64,000 nt of DNA from Chamaea fasciata (Eukaryota > Chordata > Aves > Passeriformes > Sylviidae), in the NCBI GenBank assembly GCA_029207755.1, contig JARCOQ010000007.1:40443656-40507655 (forward strand), given 5' to 3'. The notes under the pieces were generated by a model, which made no database searches, was not told the DNA's origin, and worked only from the letters and a program-made list of their open reading frames with translations. Within the stretch, counting starts at the first letter, position 1; each line of letters begins with the position of its first letter. Below, one piece after another: positions 26,951 to 39,445 of the stretch. The translations under genes and the position numbers were made by a program.

Positions 26951-29900
26951 CTACAAGCCGCCAGTTAAGGTGGACAGGAGGCAATGCTGGCATGCTGTCA
27001 CTGTTAGGAAGGGTATTCGGGGCGCAAATATTCACTCTGACTTGCTCACCCAGGAATCTGATTCTTAGGAACCATTTTAGCACAGTGAAAAGCGTGTAAG
27101 GTTTGTTCTCCCCGCCCAGATATTGTGTAAAAGCCCACTTACATGCCCTTCTTGCTTTCTCCCAATGAGAGAGCAAGCAAAGCTCCATTTACCTCATTAA
27201 TTCCCAGTGGACACAAAATCCTGCCTTGGCTCTCTCCCTAGGGACTGTGGTTTCCTGCCTCAGCTCTTGCTCCTGTCTCCCAAAAGCTCTAGTCTTGCAC
27301 TCAAGAGTTTTCCCCGGCCCATCTCTGGCTGGGTTTGCTCTGCCTAGAGTGCTAAAGCCAGGACAGTGTAGTCCCTTGCAGGGAACTGAAGAATTCAGCT
27401 CAGGTTTCCCTTCTCCTTCCTTAAGTGGATTAACAGGCTGAAGGGATCGTCTCTGCCTGCCTGCCTCAATCTTCATTAGCTAACATTTTTTGCCAGCCGC
27501 AGTCACATCCTGGTCCGGAGAGCTGTTTGACAGGAGTGGATTCTGGCCTCTCACAAAGGCTGTTGCATCTTCTGAGGGGTTTTTCCTCATAACAGGGCTC
27601 TGTGGGCTGCCCTGAATGGCAGGGATATAGGGCAGGAGAGCTTCAAGATGTACATTACTGCTCTGTCCACTGCTCACTTTACAAGAACTAATCTGCATCC
27701 TCTGCTGACTGCAACCCTGCACCTCTGTGTAATGCATGTGCTGCATGAGCAGCAGAAAACATTCCGAAGGAGCACCCACATGTGCTTTTTTATTCTTTTC
27801 TCCCCCTTTTTCCCAGGCAAGGGAGGATCCTGAATAGACTGGGATGTCTCTGGAACTTTTGTTGCCTGGCTGTCACTTCTGATGCTCTTTCTTGGATACT
27901 TGTAGGCAGTCAATTTGAATGCAGTATTTCCTAACAGGCTGTGTGCAAGAAAGTGACCCTACCTCCTCAGCTGCTTCTTCCTGTTGCTTTGTAGTAGTCA
28001 TTAATGGGTGTTGCACCCTTGCACAGGCAGTCATTTATTCCACCGTGCTGTTGTTTCCTCAGTTTAGAGATCTTTTCTACACAAGTAAGATGTACACTTT
28101 AAATAGCATTGATTTTGGAACAATCCATTTAAATTACTGAAAATCCAAATTGTGGATGCTCTCCTGCCAGTTTGAGGATGCTTCATTTTTGCTCATTGGT
28201 TCTGTAAACAGATTAAGTTTCAATAGTAATGAGTGCCTCTTGCACCAGTTTAAGTTAATCTATTTCAAATTGTACCTTGAATTATACTGTGGTAACATTC
28301 TCATGAAAAGAAAGCCTGCAAGGAGAGAAGGTGGACACTGGGCATCACTAATACTATCAGGGGCTGCCTGTGCCCAGCCAGTAGGGAGGCAAATGTTCTT
28401 ATTTTGGTTTTGTAATCTGACCATTGCAGCAGGGGAAGTTGGTGTGCTGTGCTCTGCAAGGAAGGTCGAGTGGCCAGGAACAGAATCAAAATGGATTTTT
28501 TTTTCTTTTAGCAAGTTGGAAGGGAAATAAAGGCATATGAGTATGAAGGGGCAAAGGACACTACAGACTCTGAAGGATTTTAGAACCTAAAGCTGTATTT
28601 AGCAAACTAAGGGATGAATTGAATTTCCCAAATAACATATGTTAAAGCACACAAATGAATAACCCCAGCACTTAAGAACCAGCAGTTTATTTGGTTCGGC
28701 CCTGTAAAGCCACAAGTCAATGGTCAAAGCAGAACAGCTCCCTGGGGAGCCCTGGCTTGCTGGTTCTAGCTCCCTGGGGGAAGCAACCATCTCTGGAGCA
28801 CTCCCCTCTCAGGGCTATGTAGCTGTCAGTGTTTAATGATGTGCTTCCCAGAGTGGGAAACAAAGGTTACACAACTCTAAAAACATAACTTGTCTCTGAA
28901 TGAGCAGCAGAAGAATTTTCCTTTGAGAGACCAAGTAAGACCTGTTTAATTCAAAAAACAGATCTCGTTTTTATTGCCCTTAGTTTGGAGGAATATAAAC
29001 TGTAAGAATAAATCTGGTTTTATGTATTTACAAGTGGCAGAAATCCCTTTATCTGTGGGGAGGAGCAGACTGGGGAGGAGGCAGGACTTGCTGAAACACC
29101 TTCATGGTTACATTTTCTGCCTTTTTGATGTGAGGTTGCCTTGGATCACTGATCTTGACGGAGATGATACTCTCTTGTTCTTCAGTCCTTTCCTTTTCAA
29201 CGGTTTCCCAAAACACTTTATGCATAATGAGTTATTTTGCTACCACAACTGCCTTTGCAGTCGCTTTAATGGCACAAAACAATGTACTGATTTGAGACCA
29301 GAGTTGAGGTAGAACATTATTGCTGTGGAGTAATGCAAGATATACTAGCAGAGGCCGAGCAGAAGTAAACTAGGATAATTGAATGAGATGTGTCTAAAGC
29401 AGTAGTTTGCCATCTGCTCCTCCCCTTTTCATCTCAATCTCTGGCATTTAATCAGTAATGAATTGCAGGCAGACATGAATTCGTACAGTGCAGGCTGTAC
29501 CTCTCTCATTGTCTGTTCAGTCCCCACCAGTGACCCTCTTGTAACAGTAGTTCTGCAACATCTTCTAGTGAAAGATTCTGGTAGTGGTTGGTAGTTTCCA
29601 CACCCTTGTACCGCTCTCTGGCCCTCTGACCAAAGGCAGAACAAGAAGATAGTTACCTGATCTGGCTGAATGGGGAGATCTGTCTGTCTCTACAGCTTTT
29701 TAAATTTTGTTATGAAGGGTCATCTCTGAATACTGAGGGGGGTTCTTTTAGGCAACAGTGGCTAGAAGACTATGAACTGTGATTTTAGGGAATAACTCCT
29801 CCTTATCCTCCAGTTTTGGGAAACAGTAAGAAATTGCATTGAGAAAGACAGTACTGCATCCTGAAAAGAAATTCTTGATACCATATCAATAATTCTGTAT

Positions 29901-32900
29901 TTCTATTGACCTTTTTCAATTTGCATATTTCTTCATGTTTACCCTGCTAGTCTTTCCTTCCCCTTAAGTTTAAAATGTTTAGGTGAGCTTTGGATACAGA
30001 CTAGACTGACATGCTTTCTGTGCAGTTAGAATCTGGTTGCATGAAACTCCAGGGTTGCTTTCTCAGATGTGGATTGAATTGAGGATGTCTATTGGGAGTT
30101 TCAGGTCTTGGTTTTCTCATTGGAGGTCCTTCCATCAGGCAGGTCTGTTAAATGCTTGCTGGGTCCCTAGAGACACTTGATCTGTGTTTAAAGGGAAGCA
30201 GCTGTACCACAAGAAGAGAGAAATGGCTGTGTACTCAAGCACTATTGCTCTAAAGGGATCTTGCTGAAAGCTGTGCAAAGCTTGCATGGCGGTCTGGGTG
30301 ACTGGGGCTCTCCATGTGCTTCATCCCAGCAGAGATCTGTGTGATGCTCTTGCTTGCCTTTCCTGCTCTGAGAAAGATAAGTTGATGGCTCCAGGATGCT
30401 TTGAGCATGAACTGTGTTTAACTCTCCTGAGGCCCAGACCAGGAAAATCTCTGGAGGATTCCAAGCAGCACCTGCCTTCTGCTTCCCACTCCTCTTAAAG
30501 CTTCCCCAGTGGAGAGATCCGCTCAGGGAGAGCAGGAAGTCCATAAATAAATAATTCCCTCTGTCTCTGCTGATCAGCCCAAACAGCTGTGATTGCTCCT
30601 GAATGCCTAGGTTGCTTTCTTCTTAATGGCTTTTAAACCAATTTTGCCCTCATCTGATGACCCAGCTTCTCATCCTAGTTTTAGAGGAAAAATTTCTTCT
30701 TTCAGAGAGATGGGTTTGGGGGGTATTTATGTTATGTCAAGAGTTTTGGCTGGGTGAAGAGCATAGCAGTGCCAGCAAAGCCAGTTCTCAGCTTCTCTCA
30801 GGTTGCCCATACCTTATTTTGACAAATCTCTACAGGACACCTCTGAGGGTATTGCAGATAGCATTGACCCTTGCTTGAGAGCACTGGACATATGTGATGC
30901 TCAAGGACATCCCACAAACATTTGATAACTCTTACACCACGCTTCAGGCACTATATTTTTTGGGATGTGTTTTACTGTTGGGAGAGCTAATCACTGAGAC
31001 ATTTGAGTGCTTATCCTTTGCCCCACAATGTGTAGGTAAAAGTCTGAGAACATAAGTTAGGAGTGTAGGCTCTCACTTTTCAGTTCAGCTGATTTACAGG
31101 ATCTCATTAACGGGCATTTGACAGCTTGACAAATATTTAGACCTTATATTGTTGCTTTTGTATGTTGTCTGTATGAACTGTAGTAGATCAAAAATAAGTG
31201 CTCCTTAAATAGCAAGTGGATAGTAAAATCTAAATGTTCTTGGTTTGTATCCTGTTGCAACCCTTGGAGATATTTATTGCTCCTCTGACAGGTGTCATCC
31301 AGGTTTGTCTATAAAGAAGTATTAGCACTACCTCCAGCAGCAGACCCTACCTGCCTGGCAGAAGGACATGCAAGGCATGTTCTGAACATCCTCACAGTGC
31401 TGGCAGGTATCCTGTGGGATGTGTACTAGCACAGCCTCGTGTCGTGTCGCAGGCTGACGACTCATCCCCACAGTGCCTTTGGAAGAGGCACTAGTCTGTC
31501 GGGGGGGAATGCAGCTGCCCTGCCTATGGTAACAATGCCAAATGGGTTGATTCAGACCAAATGGTTGATGGCTAATGACTTATATTTTTTGGTGGTGTTA
31601 ATCATGCCCCTTGGCCAATCACTTTAATGAGCATCCTTATGAAATGACCCTCTAGAAACAAAGTAGCATCTCAAGGTGGTATTGCTGCCTGTAACCTTCT
31701 ATCTCATTAGCAAGGCAGGGCCTGCTGGGTGCTACATCATTGGTAGTTAAGTGGACCTCTGCACCTGAAGCAGTGACAGTCTTTCCCACTGTCTTCTTCC
31801 TGTTCTGTTTCTGTCTAACTTCTTGGTACTCTGGAAAAGCAATGGGTTTAACAAGGAGAAGTGCTGTCCCCAGACTGTATGGTTCCCAGGACAAACACAG
31901 TAGCAACAGCTTCTGGAAGTTATGTCACAAAAGCCTACCCTTTACTGCATTGCTGACTGCAATAGTTATGAAATACTGCCAAATGTTGAGGGGCAAGGTC
32001 TAAAAGATGAGTTGAGTACTACTGAATTCAGCCGACTGGAAATGTTTAATAGGAGATTGCTGGGTTCAACAGAGGAACAGAGAGGGGAGGCATTGGTAGG
32101 AGTTGATCACCACTGAAATAAAGGTGTTCAAGAGATTAGCAAAAGACCAGTACTGGATTTTTTTTGTAAGCAATGTGTAGACAAAGGGGACCTGTTGCTA
32201 GGAGGCTGCAGCACCAAAGTCACCCTCCAACCACATGGGACTGAGATTTGAGTTTACCTTAACAATGATACTGAAAAGTAATCCTTTCTACTGCTGCCAT
32301 AGGAACGGGGAAGCTGGCAGCACATGACTCTGAAGGATGAAGGTATTTTTGCTGAAACCCAGTGACACATGTTTAGGTTTGTCAGGAGAAGACTTTAATG
32401 CTGCCCACAACTGCCTCTGTACTGGGATCTCTGAGAAATTTTAAGACTTGTAACTCATTCAACAAGAACTTTTCAAAGACGTCCAGGGGAATGTAGTTCC
32501 ACACATGAAAGAGATCACTGTCTTTTGGAATACACAGAGCAGCACAACAAAATTAAAACTGAGCTGGTGAAACTTCTTCTTTCCTTTGCATGGAAGAGCT
32601 TTTTTTTCTGGTAACAAGCATCTGTCTCTTCGTGACTGGCTACTCTCTTGACACTGTATGTTCATATATTGTGTGGCTAAAGCAGGCATGTTTATATGGT
32701 CCACTGTTGCCCTGACACTTCTAAGTGATGCTTTGTGGTATAAGCAAGGATTATTTTTCTTGTTATTTTATCACTTTATTTTTTGAAAATGTACTGCAAA
32801 AACTTGATCATTCATGGTGTGTACGCCTAGTGTTTGAATGTTAATGACTTGTAGACAGAACAGTGGTTTCCTAATGCATTTTCCTTTAAGGTGTCTGAAT

Positions 32901-34494
32901 GGGATGAAGACATGTATCTCATGATGGTATGTTAAGAAGCTTGGGATGGGGTTTGTTGGCAAAGCTGTCTAATCAAATAATCTGCCACAGCAATTTGCTC
33001 TTGTCCAACAAGTGAAATAAGTGTTATTCAAGTAATAAATAAACTCAAGAGGGAGCTGTGTAAAAAATCTGCATTGTTCTTCAAACACTCAAGTTAGTAC
33101 AGAACAAATCTTAAAAAAGGTCATGTACTTAACTGAGCTGTTTGGAGATTGAGAGCAGGGGAGAGTTGAGGTGGTTGTGCTGCTGATACAGCATATCAGA
33201 ATGAAGCTGGCCTGACATGTGTGGTTATAGCCAAAACCTGTAGTCCATTACTATTAGAAACTGGGGTATTCTGAGGCTGGGGATGGTGACCAGAAGAGCA
33301 GTCCTAATCATCTGATATCTCTGCTTTTTCCAGACAGAAATTATATCAAGTTTGCTAATGTCACTCAGGACTTGCAGGTTCATCTCACTGTTAAAATACT
33401 TTAGTGTAGATCCACTGTTGGTGAGCTCCTCTGTATTTGGCCTGACTGACCTGGTAAAGTCAATAGTCTTCTATCAACTGTGCTCAGATGAGGCCAGATG
33501 GAGGTTCCTGCAGGGCAAGGAAGGTCTTTAATCCTTGCTTTCTTCATCTCTTACACCCTGGGAAGAAAAGTCCTTTCACCACTTTTCTTCTTTATAATGG
33601 CCTACCTCACATTCTAAAACAACTCTGTTAGCTACTCTGATTTGCTAGAATTTAAAGAGTATAGGAAATAGCAGTTACTGTGCTAATAAATTGAGTGTAG
33701 CTGTGAGTGTGAATAAAAATCACTTTCCAGTCAAGGTCCTGGCCATGTTCTGCCTGGCCACAGTAACCCAGCTGAGGATTAGTGTAATATATCATGGAAA
33801 AAAGATCACCAACAGGTCCAAATTTGGAGCTGGATCACAGCTCTCCATTGAAGTCTTCCAAGCCTACAGGATCAACCCACCTCTCTAATTACTTGTCTTT
33901 TCTGAGGAAGGTTTCTGTCCACTTAGTTAAACAACAGTTAGGCAGAGACTGACTAAGGAGTAGGTTGCCAAAACATGAAAAATGATACACTGCAGTATTT
34001 CTGGGCAAGTAGGATAGAAGTTCTTATCAAATACCCCAGCTAACTGATGATGCAAGGAAGAGCAGAAGGTGTGATCACAGCTATATCAATTCCTTTGCTG
34101 CCTCCCTCTATGGTTCTTATTACAAATTCTTCCATAATCCGGAAAGAAATGTCTCTTTTCTGATTGTCTTTATTCTTTTCCATTTGGTAAAATACTCTGC
34201 CTCTTACTCTGATGCTCTGTTTCAATTTTACAAAAGTCAGATTTTCTTTGCCTAGTTTGTCTTTGTGCATATGTGTCTCTGCAGTGAACTTTCATTTAAG
34301 ATGTCAGCAGGAACATGTTCTGCTGTAGAACTGAGTCCTGCTATTAATGCTGCAAAGACAACCACACAAAACAGAAAAGTTATAAATGGTTATTAAAATA
34401 AACCCTTGACTTTTCATTTGCAATGTAGAGACAATGTTTGTCTTAACTCAGGGCTCCTAACACTGTTGTATCTAAGCATAGAATTTAAGGTCAC

Positions 34495-34503
34495 AGTTTT
34501 GGG
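34495..34503 (+). promoter_or_regulatory. Candidate oestrogen-related receptor element
   Basis: TTAAGGTCA matches the ERR-family consensus TNAAGGTCA exactly. It lies about 4.9 kb before the ESRRB ATG. A match of this length is expected about twice by chance in a window of this size, so confidence is low. Confidence 0.25.
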
Positions 34504-34759
34504 ACAGAGAATTCTCAATTAAAGCAGGACAGTAAGGGTTAAGACACTTATATTCAGACTCTTGTGCTACAGAACTGCTTAGACTGATTGGGGGCAAGCC
34601 CCACTACCTCTTTGTAGTAGGATTTGGCAGTCTGTAAGTTGCGAATTATAACACGTTATAAAGACTAGGTAATGTTCGAAGCACATCTAAGGATGTTCAG
34701 GTGGGTGTTCATTCTTTAAAAATCACAATATGAAAACTATTTTCTGTTTAAATAGATGT

Positions 34760-34768
34760 TGACCTTCA
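34760..34768 (-). promoter_or_regulatory. Candidate oestrogen-related receptor element
   Basis: The + strand reads TGACCTTCA; the minus strand reads TGAAGGTCA, an exact TNAAGGTCA match. It is 265 bases from the previous element, in opposite orientation. Confidence 0.25.
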
Positions 34769-35376
34769 TCATGAGACGTTTAGATGGAAGCATATTGTTT
34801 GCAAGGCAAATTTGATTTTTTACAGAAAAAAAAATCTACTGGAGTCTGGTAGAAGAGATTGCTTTTGGTGGGGAGAACTGTTTTGTTTAAGAGAAAATAG
34901 AATAGAGCCCTAAATAAAGAAGGCTGGTCTGTTAGAGCCTACCAGGCATCAGGGACCTGTGTTCAGAGTACTAAGTTTTTCTTTAGGGCTACTAGCCCTG
35001 CAAAGCAGAGGGATCAGGGCATGTAACACAGTGACTTGTGTGAAGTCAGGCAGTTCTATTGGCCTCAAAGGTGTGAAAGGCTTGTCTTCTGAATTCAACC
35101 CAATGACCCCTCTGTAACTTTAATGAGACAGAGGCTGGGAAAGATTTCTTGTCATCAATCTCCTCTTTCCCCAGCAGACAAGATAAAAAAGTGTATACAC
35201 AAAACTGCTCAGCCCAGTTTAGATCTCCTAATTATTATCTTTTTTTGCTCTGTACAGACAGCATTTCACTCACTTCCTTGTGAAAATACAATAATAGAGC
35301 CTTCATAAAAGGGACAAAACCATCGCAAACCCTGAAAGTAACTAGGCCTCTTCCTCTTCTGCATTTTCCTTAGTCG

Positions 35377-35402
35377 AAAAAGAAAAAAGAAAAAGAAAAA
35401 AC
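35377..35402. repeat. A-rich (GA5-6)n tract
   Basis: Runs of five or six A separated by G. A simple low-complexity repeat. Confidence 0.85.
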
Positions 35403-35670
35403 AGGCACCATATCAACAAGTGAAATCAAGTTTGTTTGGCATGATTTCCAGGTTACTGCTATATTAGACCAAATGAAATTTCTGTCAATCAATCAGTCAA
35501 CTTGCTGGAAAGTTGATTGTTATTCCATGATAAATTTTTTTTTAAAAAAGTAAAACATTAATTTATCAAAACCAGACTGGTCATCAAAGGCTGGAGAAAA
35601 GTCTTCAAGGGAAGTCTCTATCCATTAAATCTTGGAAGAGCCAGAAAAAATTGAGATATATATCACAATT

Positions 35671-35784
35671 CTTTTCTCTCTTTTCTCTCTTTTCTCTCTT
35701 TTCTCTCTTTTCTCTCTTTTCTCTCTTTTCTCTCTTTTCTCTCTTTTCTCTCTTTTCTCTCTTTTCTCTCTTTTCTCTCTTTTC
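35671..35784. repeat. Perfect 9-base minisatellite (about 12 copies)
   Basis: The unit TTCTCTCTT is repeated about 12 times without visible change, with a degraded TTTC/TTCTTC tail. Translated in two + frames it gives an artefactual Phe-Ser-Leu repeat, which should not be called a protein. The all-pyrimidine strand may form triplex DNA. Perfect copies suggest recent expansion. Confidence 0.97.
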
Positions 35785-38700
35785 TTTTTTCTTCTTCTCA
35801 TGTCACAAAGAACTGATACCGCCTATCACTCCATCAGCCTGTAGTGCTCTAATTGTGATCTGTCCAAGGCAAATATTGATGGAACATTGTTGCTCTGCCT
35901 TGGGATAACATGTGAGGAGAACAAGTGACCTCAAAAGCCAGAGGATGCCTTATGAAAGTCATCCCAAAGGGTGGCACTTACCAGAGTACCTCTGGGTAGG
36001 CTCTGTTCCGAGGCCACAGACTTTGAGCTGGCTGGGATGGTTCCCTGCCCCTCCTGCAGGGAGAGCAGCAATTCTGGGGGAGGATTCGATCAGGGCAGCA
36101 AACAAAGGCTGTGTTCACAAACCAAGCCTGCTGCTCTGTTGTGTGTGGAGTTCTGCCTTGGATTTACCCTAAATGAGCTCTTTTGCTCCCAGATCTACCA
36201 GCTTAATCTTACAGTCTTTTCTGACTTTGTCCTGGAACTGTTTTAAAACCCAAACATATCTGAAGGATAGCCATGTTGGGATCCTTCTTTATTTGTGTTT
36301 CCTTCTTTATTCTTTGGGGGAAGAGAAATTGGCTAAAGCTGTGAGAAGAGCTCAGCTATGTGTGGAGGTTTGCAAAGGATGAAGCTTTCTGAAGTTCCAA
36401 AATCAGCTTGCAGGACTCTCATTCTCTCTTAGGGAATTTGGGTTGGCAGATCAAGCCTAGTCAGCAGAGACTATTCCTTTCTATCCTTCTCAGAAGGAAG
36501 GGTCAGACCTCTGCACAGGTTACTCTCAAGGCAGGGAAGCTCAATTTGTCCATTTGCACTGGGTCAGAAGAGATTAATACTACATTTCTGCACCACTCTG
36601 CAAATGCCCACCTCACCCAGGTAGTCCTCTGTCAGCAGCAGCCCATTTTCAGAGTACAAACCCACTATTGTACTGTTTATATCAGTTATTTCAGCCCTGT
36701 GGACCTTGTGCCAGGCAATCTCATGGCTCCCTGCTTGCATCACCTCAGCCTGGATAAAAGTTAAAGTGCAAAATTAAAACATCAGCTATTGGGAGAGCAG
36801 GACCTGCCTGCCAAGCCATTTCCACTCTGGTCTCCCATTCACTGAGAGCCTACACCAGAGTTAATCTCTGCACAGTCAAGATCCAGCCAGGGTGCACCTT
36901 TCTGAAGAAAATTGTTTTCTGTCAAAATCAGCTCACTGCAAACACCCTGACTGCTTTTGAACTGTAGTCTGCCTAAACTCTGACCCTGTGTGCATCCTCC
37001 TGCCTCTCCTGCTACTGTGCAACAGGAATCTTCTTTATGGGGCAACTAAGTCACCAGTCAGTCCCTCTCTGGCCTCAGCTTTCTGTTGGAAACACAAAGG
37101 TGCTGGCTTGTCCTTGCCTCTACTTGATCAGGTGTTCTCTGATGTGATTAGTGAGATTCCTTACAACCTTGGGCCCTACTAATGCCTTGCTAAAGCTTTT
37201 CTCTTGTCTCTTCAACATTTAAAGTGTCTTAGAGTTTCTACTGTGATGATGTATCACTTAAGTGTACAAAGGTATATGTACATATGTTTCATTTGTATTC
37301 TGGTCAAGGAAAAATGTATAATCTGAATTGTGCCACCTGCAACATTCTGGTAATCCAATTCTGCTGAACTCTTAAAACCAGCTATGTCTTCTCTCTGTCT
37401 CAATTTTTAAAACTAACCTGTTTTCTGTGCTGTCTTCATGTGTACCTTTTACTGTAAAAGACTTCTGTCTTGACACCTTTAAAGACAGGTGATCAGAATC
37501 ACATAACGTGTCCTCACATGGCCGGGGGACATGTTAGGGCACATCATTAGTTTATATGCATTTGTTAAGATCTCTGGTAGAGGAGGTAGTTACACTGGCT
37601 TTGAATTTGGACATTCCTCTTTTCTGAATATTCTCAAGTTTCTACAAATACTGATTGTATGAAAAGTTGTAGCCTGATTTATCCTGTGTTTATTGCTTAT
37701 AGCTGAGCCATATTGCATTTTCTTTTATTCCGTATTACCCCCTTCATCCAAAATGCTCTAGTCTGACCTTTGCTTCTCCTGTTGTTGTGCATCTTTGCCT
37801 CAAATTAGATTCTGGGTTTTATATTTAGAAATACTCTCTTAACTTCTACTTTCTTTAAAATTTTTGTTTGCATGGCATAAGAGCATGAATATATATCTAT
37901 CCAGGTATATTTGTATGTATTTTTGTTTTAGAAAGTTTTTTGTTTACCTCTTAAGGATATTTTTATGTATTTGAGCAGCAAACATCTAAACATGAACTAG
38001 AAGCATAGAAGAGATGCAAGTGAGGTTTGTGAGTGCAGTTTGAAAGGTAGAGAGTAGGTAGCAAGGGGCAAAACAGAACCTTTAGTGCAGCTCCGTGTGA
38101 GTCAGGCATTCAGGTAGGCATATGCCCAAGAGGTACGCGTGCTTTTGTGGAGAGGGACCTTTAGATAGGTGTTGGTGTGTTGCTGTAAATATGCAGTGCA
38201 ATTTTGAGTGTGAAAACGCGTGTGGGAACTGTAAAAGCACACAGATTCTAGCAGCAGTCGGTACATATGCAGAGCTTTGAAAATAGGTCCTTCGTGAAAT
38301 TAGTTGTATGTGCCAGTTTTGATGTTTGTGAAGACTTCTCAGGGTTTGTAGATATGGTTTTTGTGCCTGGGAATGTGTGCTGTTACCCTGAATGCCTGAT
38401 TCTGATCTCACGTACCGCGACTTATTCCAGTGTAGTTTCATAAACTGCACTGAAGTGACACCTGAATTACACTGTTTTGAAACGGGATTCGGGCGCTCCT
38501 CTGCACACGTTTGTGGCAATGGATATAGGTATGGGAAAAGAGACTTCCGAGTGTAGCGATTAGACTGTGCCGCGCTGAGACGCGGGTCTGCATGTGCGCG
38601 AAGCGTGTGTTTGTGGAGCTGTGTTTGCATGTAAGAGCGCCTGGGACACGCGTGTTCCAGCGGCACGCTGGTGCCTTGTGCTGAGCATGTGGGGTGCTGT

Positions 38701-39097
38701 GTGGGCGCACAGCCCGCCCGCCGGCACGCCCGTGTACATAGCCACGGGGCACCCTTTGCCTCAAGTTTTTGCATAACCCTGAACTCTACAGCCGCTGTCC
38801 CCGAGAGACAGAACGCTGGGTGAGGGAAGGGGTGCGTGCGCTGCCGCTGCCACCGCTCCCGCGGCGGGACCGAGCCGGCGCTGCTGTCCCGTGTCACCCG
38901 GGCTACCGGCCCGGCTGCCGGCCCGCACTGCGCCCCGACTCCTCCGGCCCCGGCCCGGGACTCCCCTGCCCGTCCCGGCGCAGCGGTGCCGGGCCGGGAC
39001 TGCGCGGTGCCGCCGGCCGCGCTGCGGTGCCGGGTCCGGCGGCCCCCCCGGCCATGCCTCCCCCAGCCGCCGTCCAAGCCCAGCCCCTGCGCGGGAG

Positions 39098-39102
39098 CCA
39101 AT
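39098..39102 (+). promoter_or_regulatory. CCAAT box (candidate NF-Y site)
   Basis: GAGCCAATAGC fits the NF-Y core with good flanks. NF-Y boxes commonly lie 60-100 bases before the start of transcription, which would place initiation near 39160-39200 and give a leader of about 250-285 bases. Confidence 0.55.
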
Positions 39103-39155
39103 AGCCGCCCTGCCGTCTCCATCCGTCTCCCGGCGTTAAAGCTACAGCGGGGCTC

Positions 39156-39162
39156 GGGGCGG
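39156..39162 (+). promoter_or_regulatory. GC box (candidate SP1/KLF site)
   Basis: The sequence GGGGCGG matches the SP1/KLF core. Two opposite-strand copies (CCCCGCC) follow at 39272-39278 and 39286-39292 in the same island. Confidence 0.5.
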
Positions 39163-39199
39163 CGAAATCCCCCGTGGCCGTGTCCTGCGCGCCGCCCGC

Positions 39200-39444
39200 C
39201 TTCTGCCGCCGTCAGTGTGTCCGCACGCGGGTGCGGGAGCGGAGCGGAGCGGCGCTGCCTCCCGTCGCCCGCCCCGCCGCCCTTGCCCCGCCGCCGGGCT
39301 CGGGCCGGCTCCTCTTCCCGGCGCTCCCCACCTTCCCAGCCCGCCGCAGTTTAGTTGTTATCTTGTGTTTTTTTTTTTCTTTCTTTCTTCTTCTTTTTTT
39401 ATTTTTTTTTTTCTCCTCCAACCGGGAATGCTCAAACTGGACTG
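39200..39444 (+). other. ESRRB: Probable ESRRB 5' leader
   Basis: This is the DNA between the inferred start region and the ESRRB ATG. The first part is GC-rich. It is followed by a long pyrimidine tract at 39369-39420, then the short upstream ORF. The left boundary is an estimate from promoter motifs, not a mapped cap site. No AG acceptor directly follows the pyrimidine tract, so I do not read it as an intron end. Extra upstream non-coding exons, as known for human ESRRB, cannot be excluded. Confidence 0.5.
39369..39420 (+). repeat. Pyrimidine-rich tract in ESRRB leader
   Basis: T runs alternate with TTTC/TTC units for about 50 bases, in abrupt contrast to the GC-rich DNA on both sides. It may bind polypyrimidine-tract proteins if transcribed. 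It also resembles a splice-acceptor tract but lacks a suitable AG downstream before the ATG. Confidence 0.8.
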
Positions 39445-39445
39445 A
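39428..39445 (+). other. Five-codon upstream ORF overlapping the ESRRB start (TGATG)
   Basis: An upstream ATG at 39428 encodes Met-Leu-Lys-Leu-Asp and stops at TGA 39443-39445. The final A of that stop is the first base of the ESRRB ATG, so the two frames overlap as TGATG. The upstream ATG has G at -3, whereas the main ATG has C at -3. Scanning ribosomes could therefore initiate at the small ORF first. Back-stepping reinitiation at overlapping stop/start sites is an established mechanism elsewhere; its use here is inference. It matters only if the transcript begins upstream of 39428, which the promoter signals suggest. Confidence 0.7.

Larger units (their letters stand above)
26951..38699. 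other. Proximal upstream DNA, no gene seen
   Basis: Only short chance frames are visible. The region contains a 9-base tandem repeat at 35671-35784, an A-rich repeat near 35377-35402 and two TNAAGGTCA-type elements at 34495-34503 and 34760-34768. From about 38040 onward the + strand becomes TG-rich and CpG density begins to rise toward the ESRRB island. Confidence 0.55.

Noticed and set aside
35632..35908. Frames encoding long Phe-Ser-Leu repeats
   Set aside because: They are translations of a 9-base simple repeat, with no flanking coding features.
38836..39354. Long + strand frames rich in Pro, Arg and Ala in the CpG island
   Set aside because: GC-rich DNA has few stop codons. The frames are out of register with the ESRRB start and have no recognisable domain.
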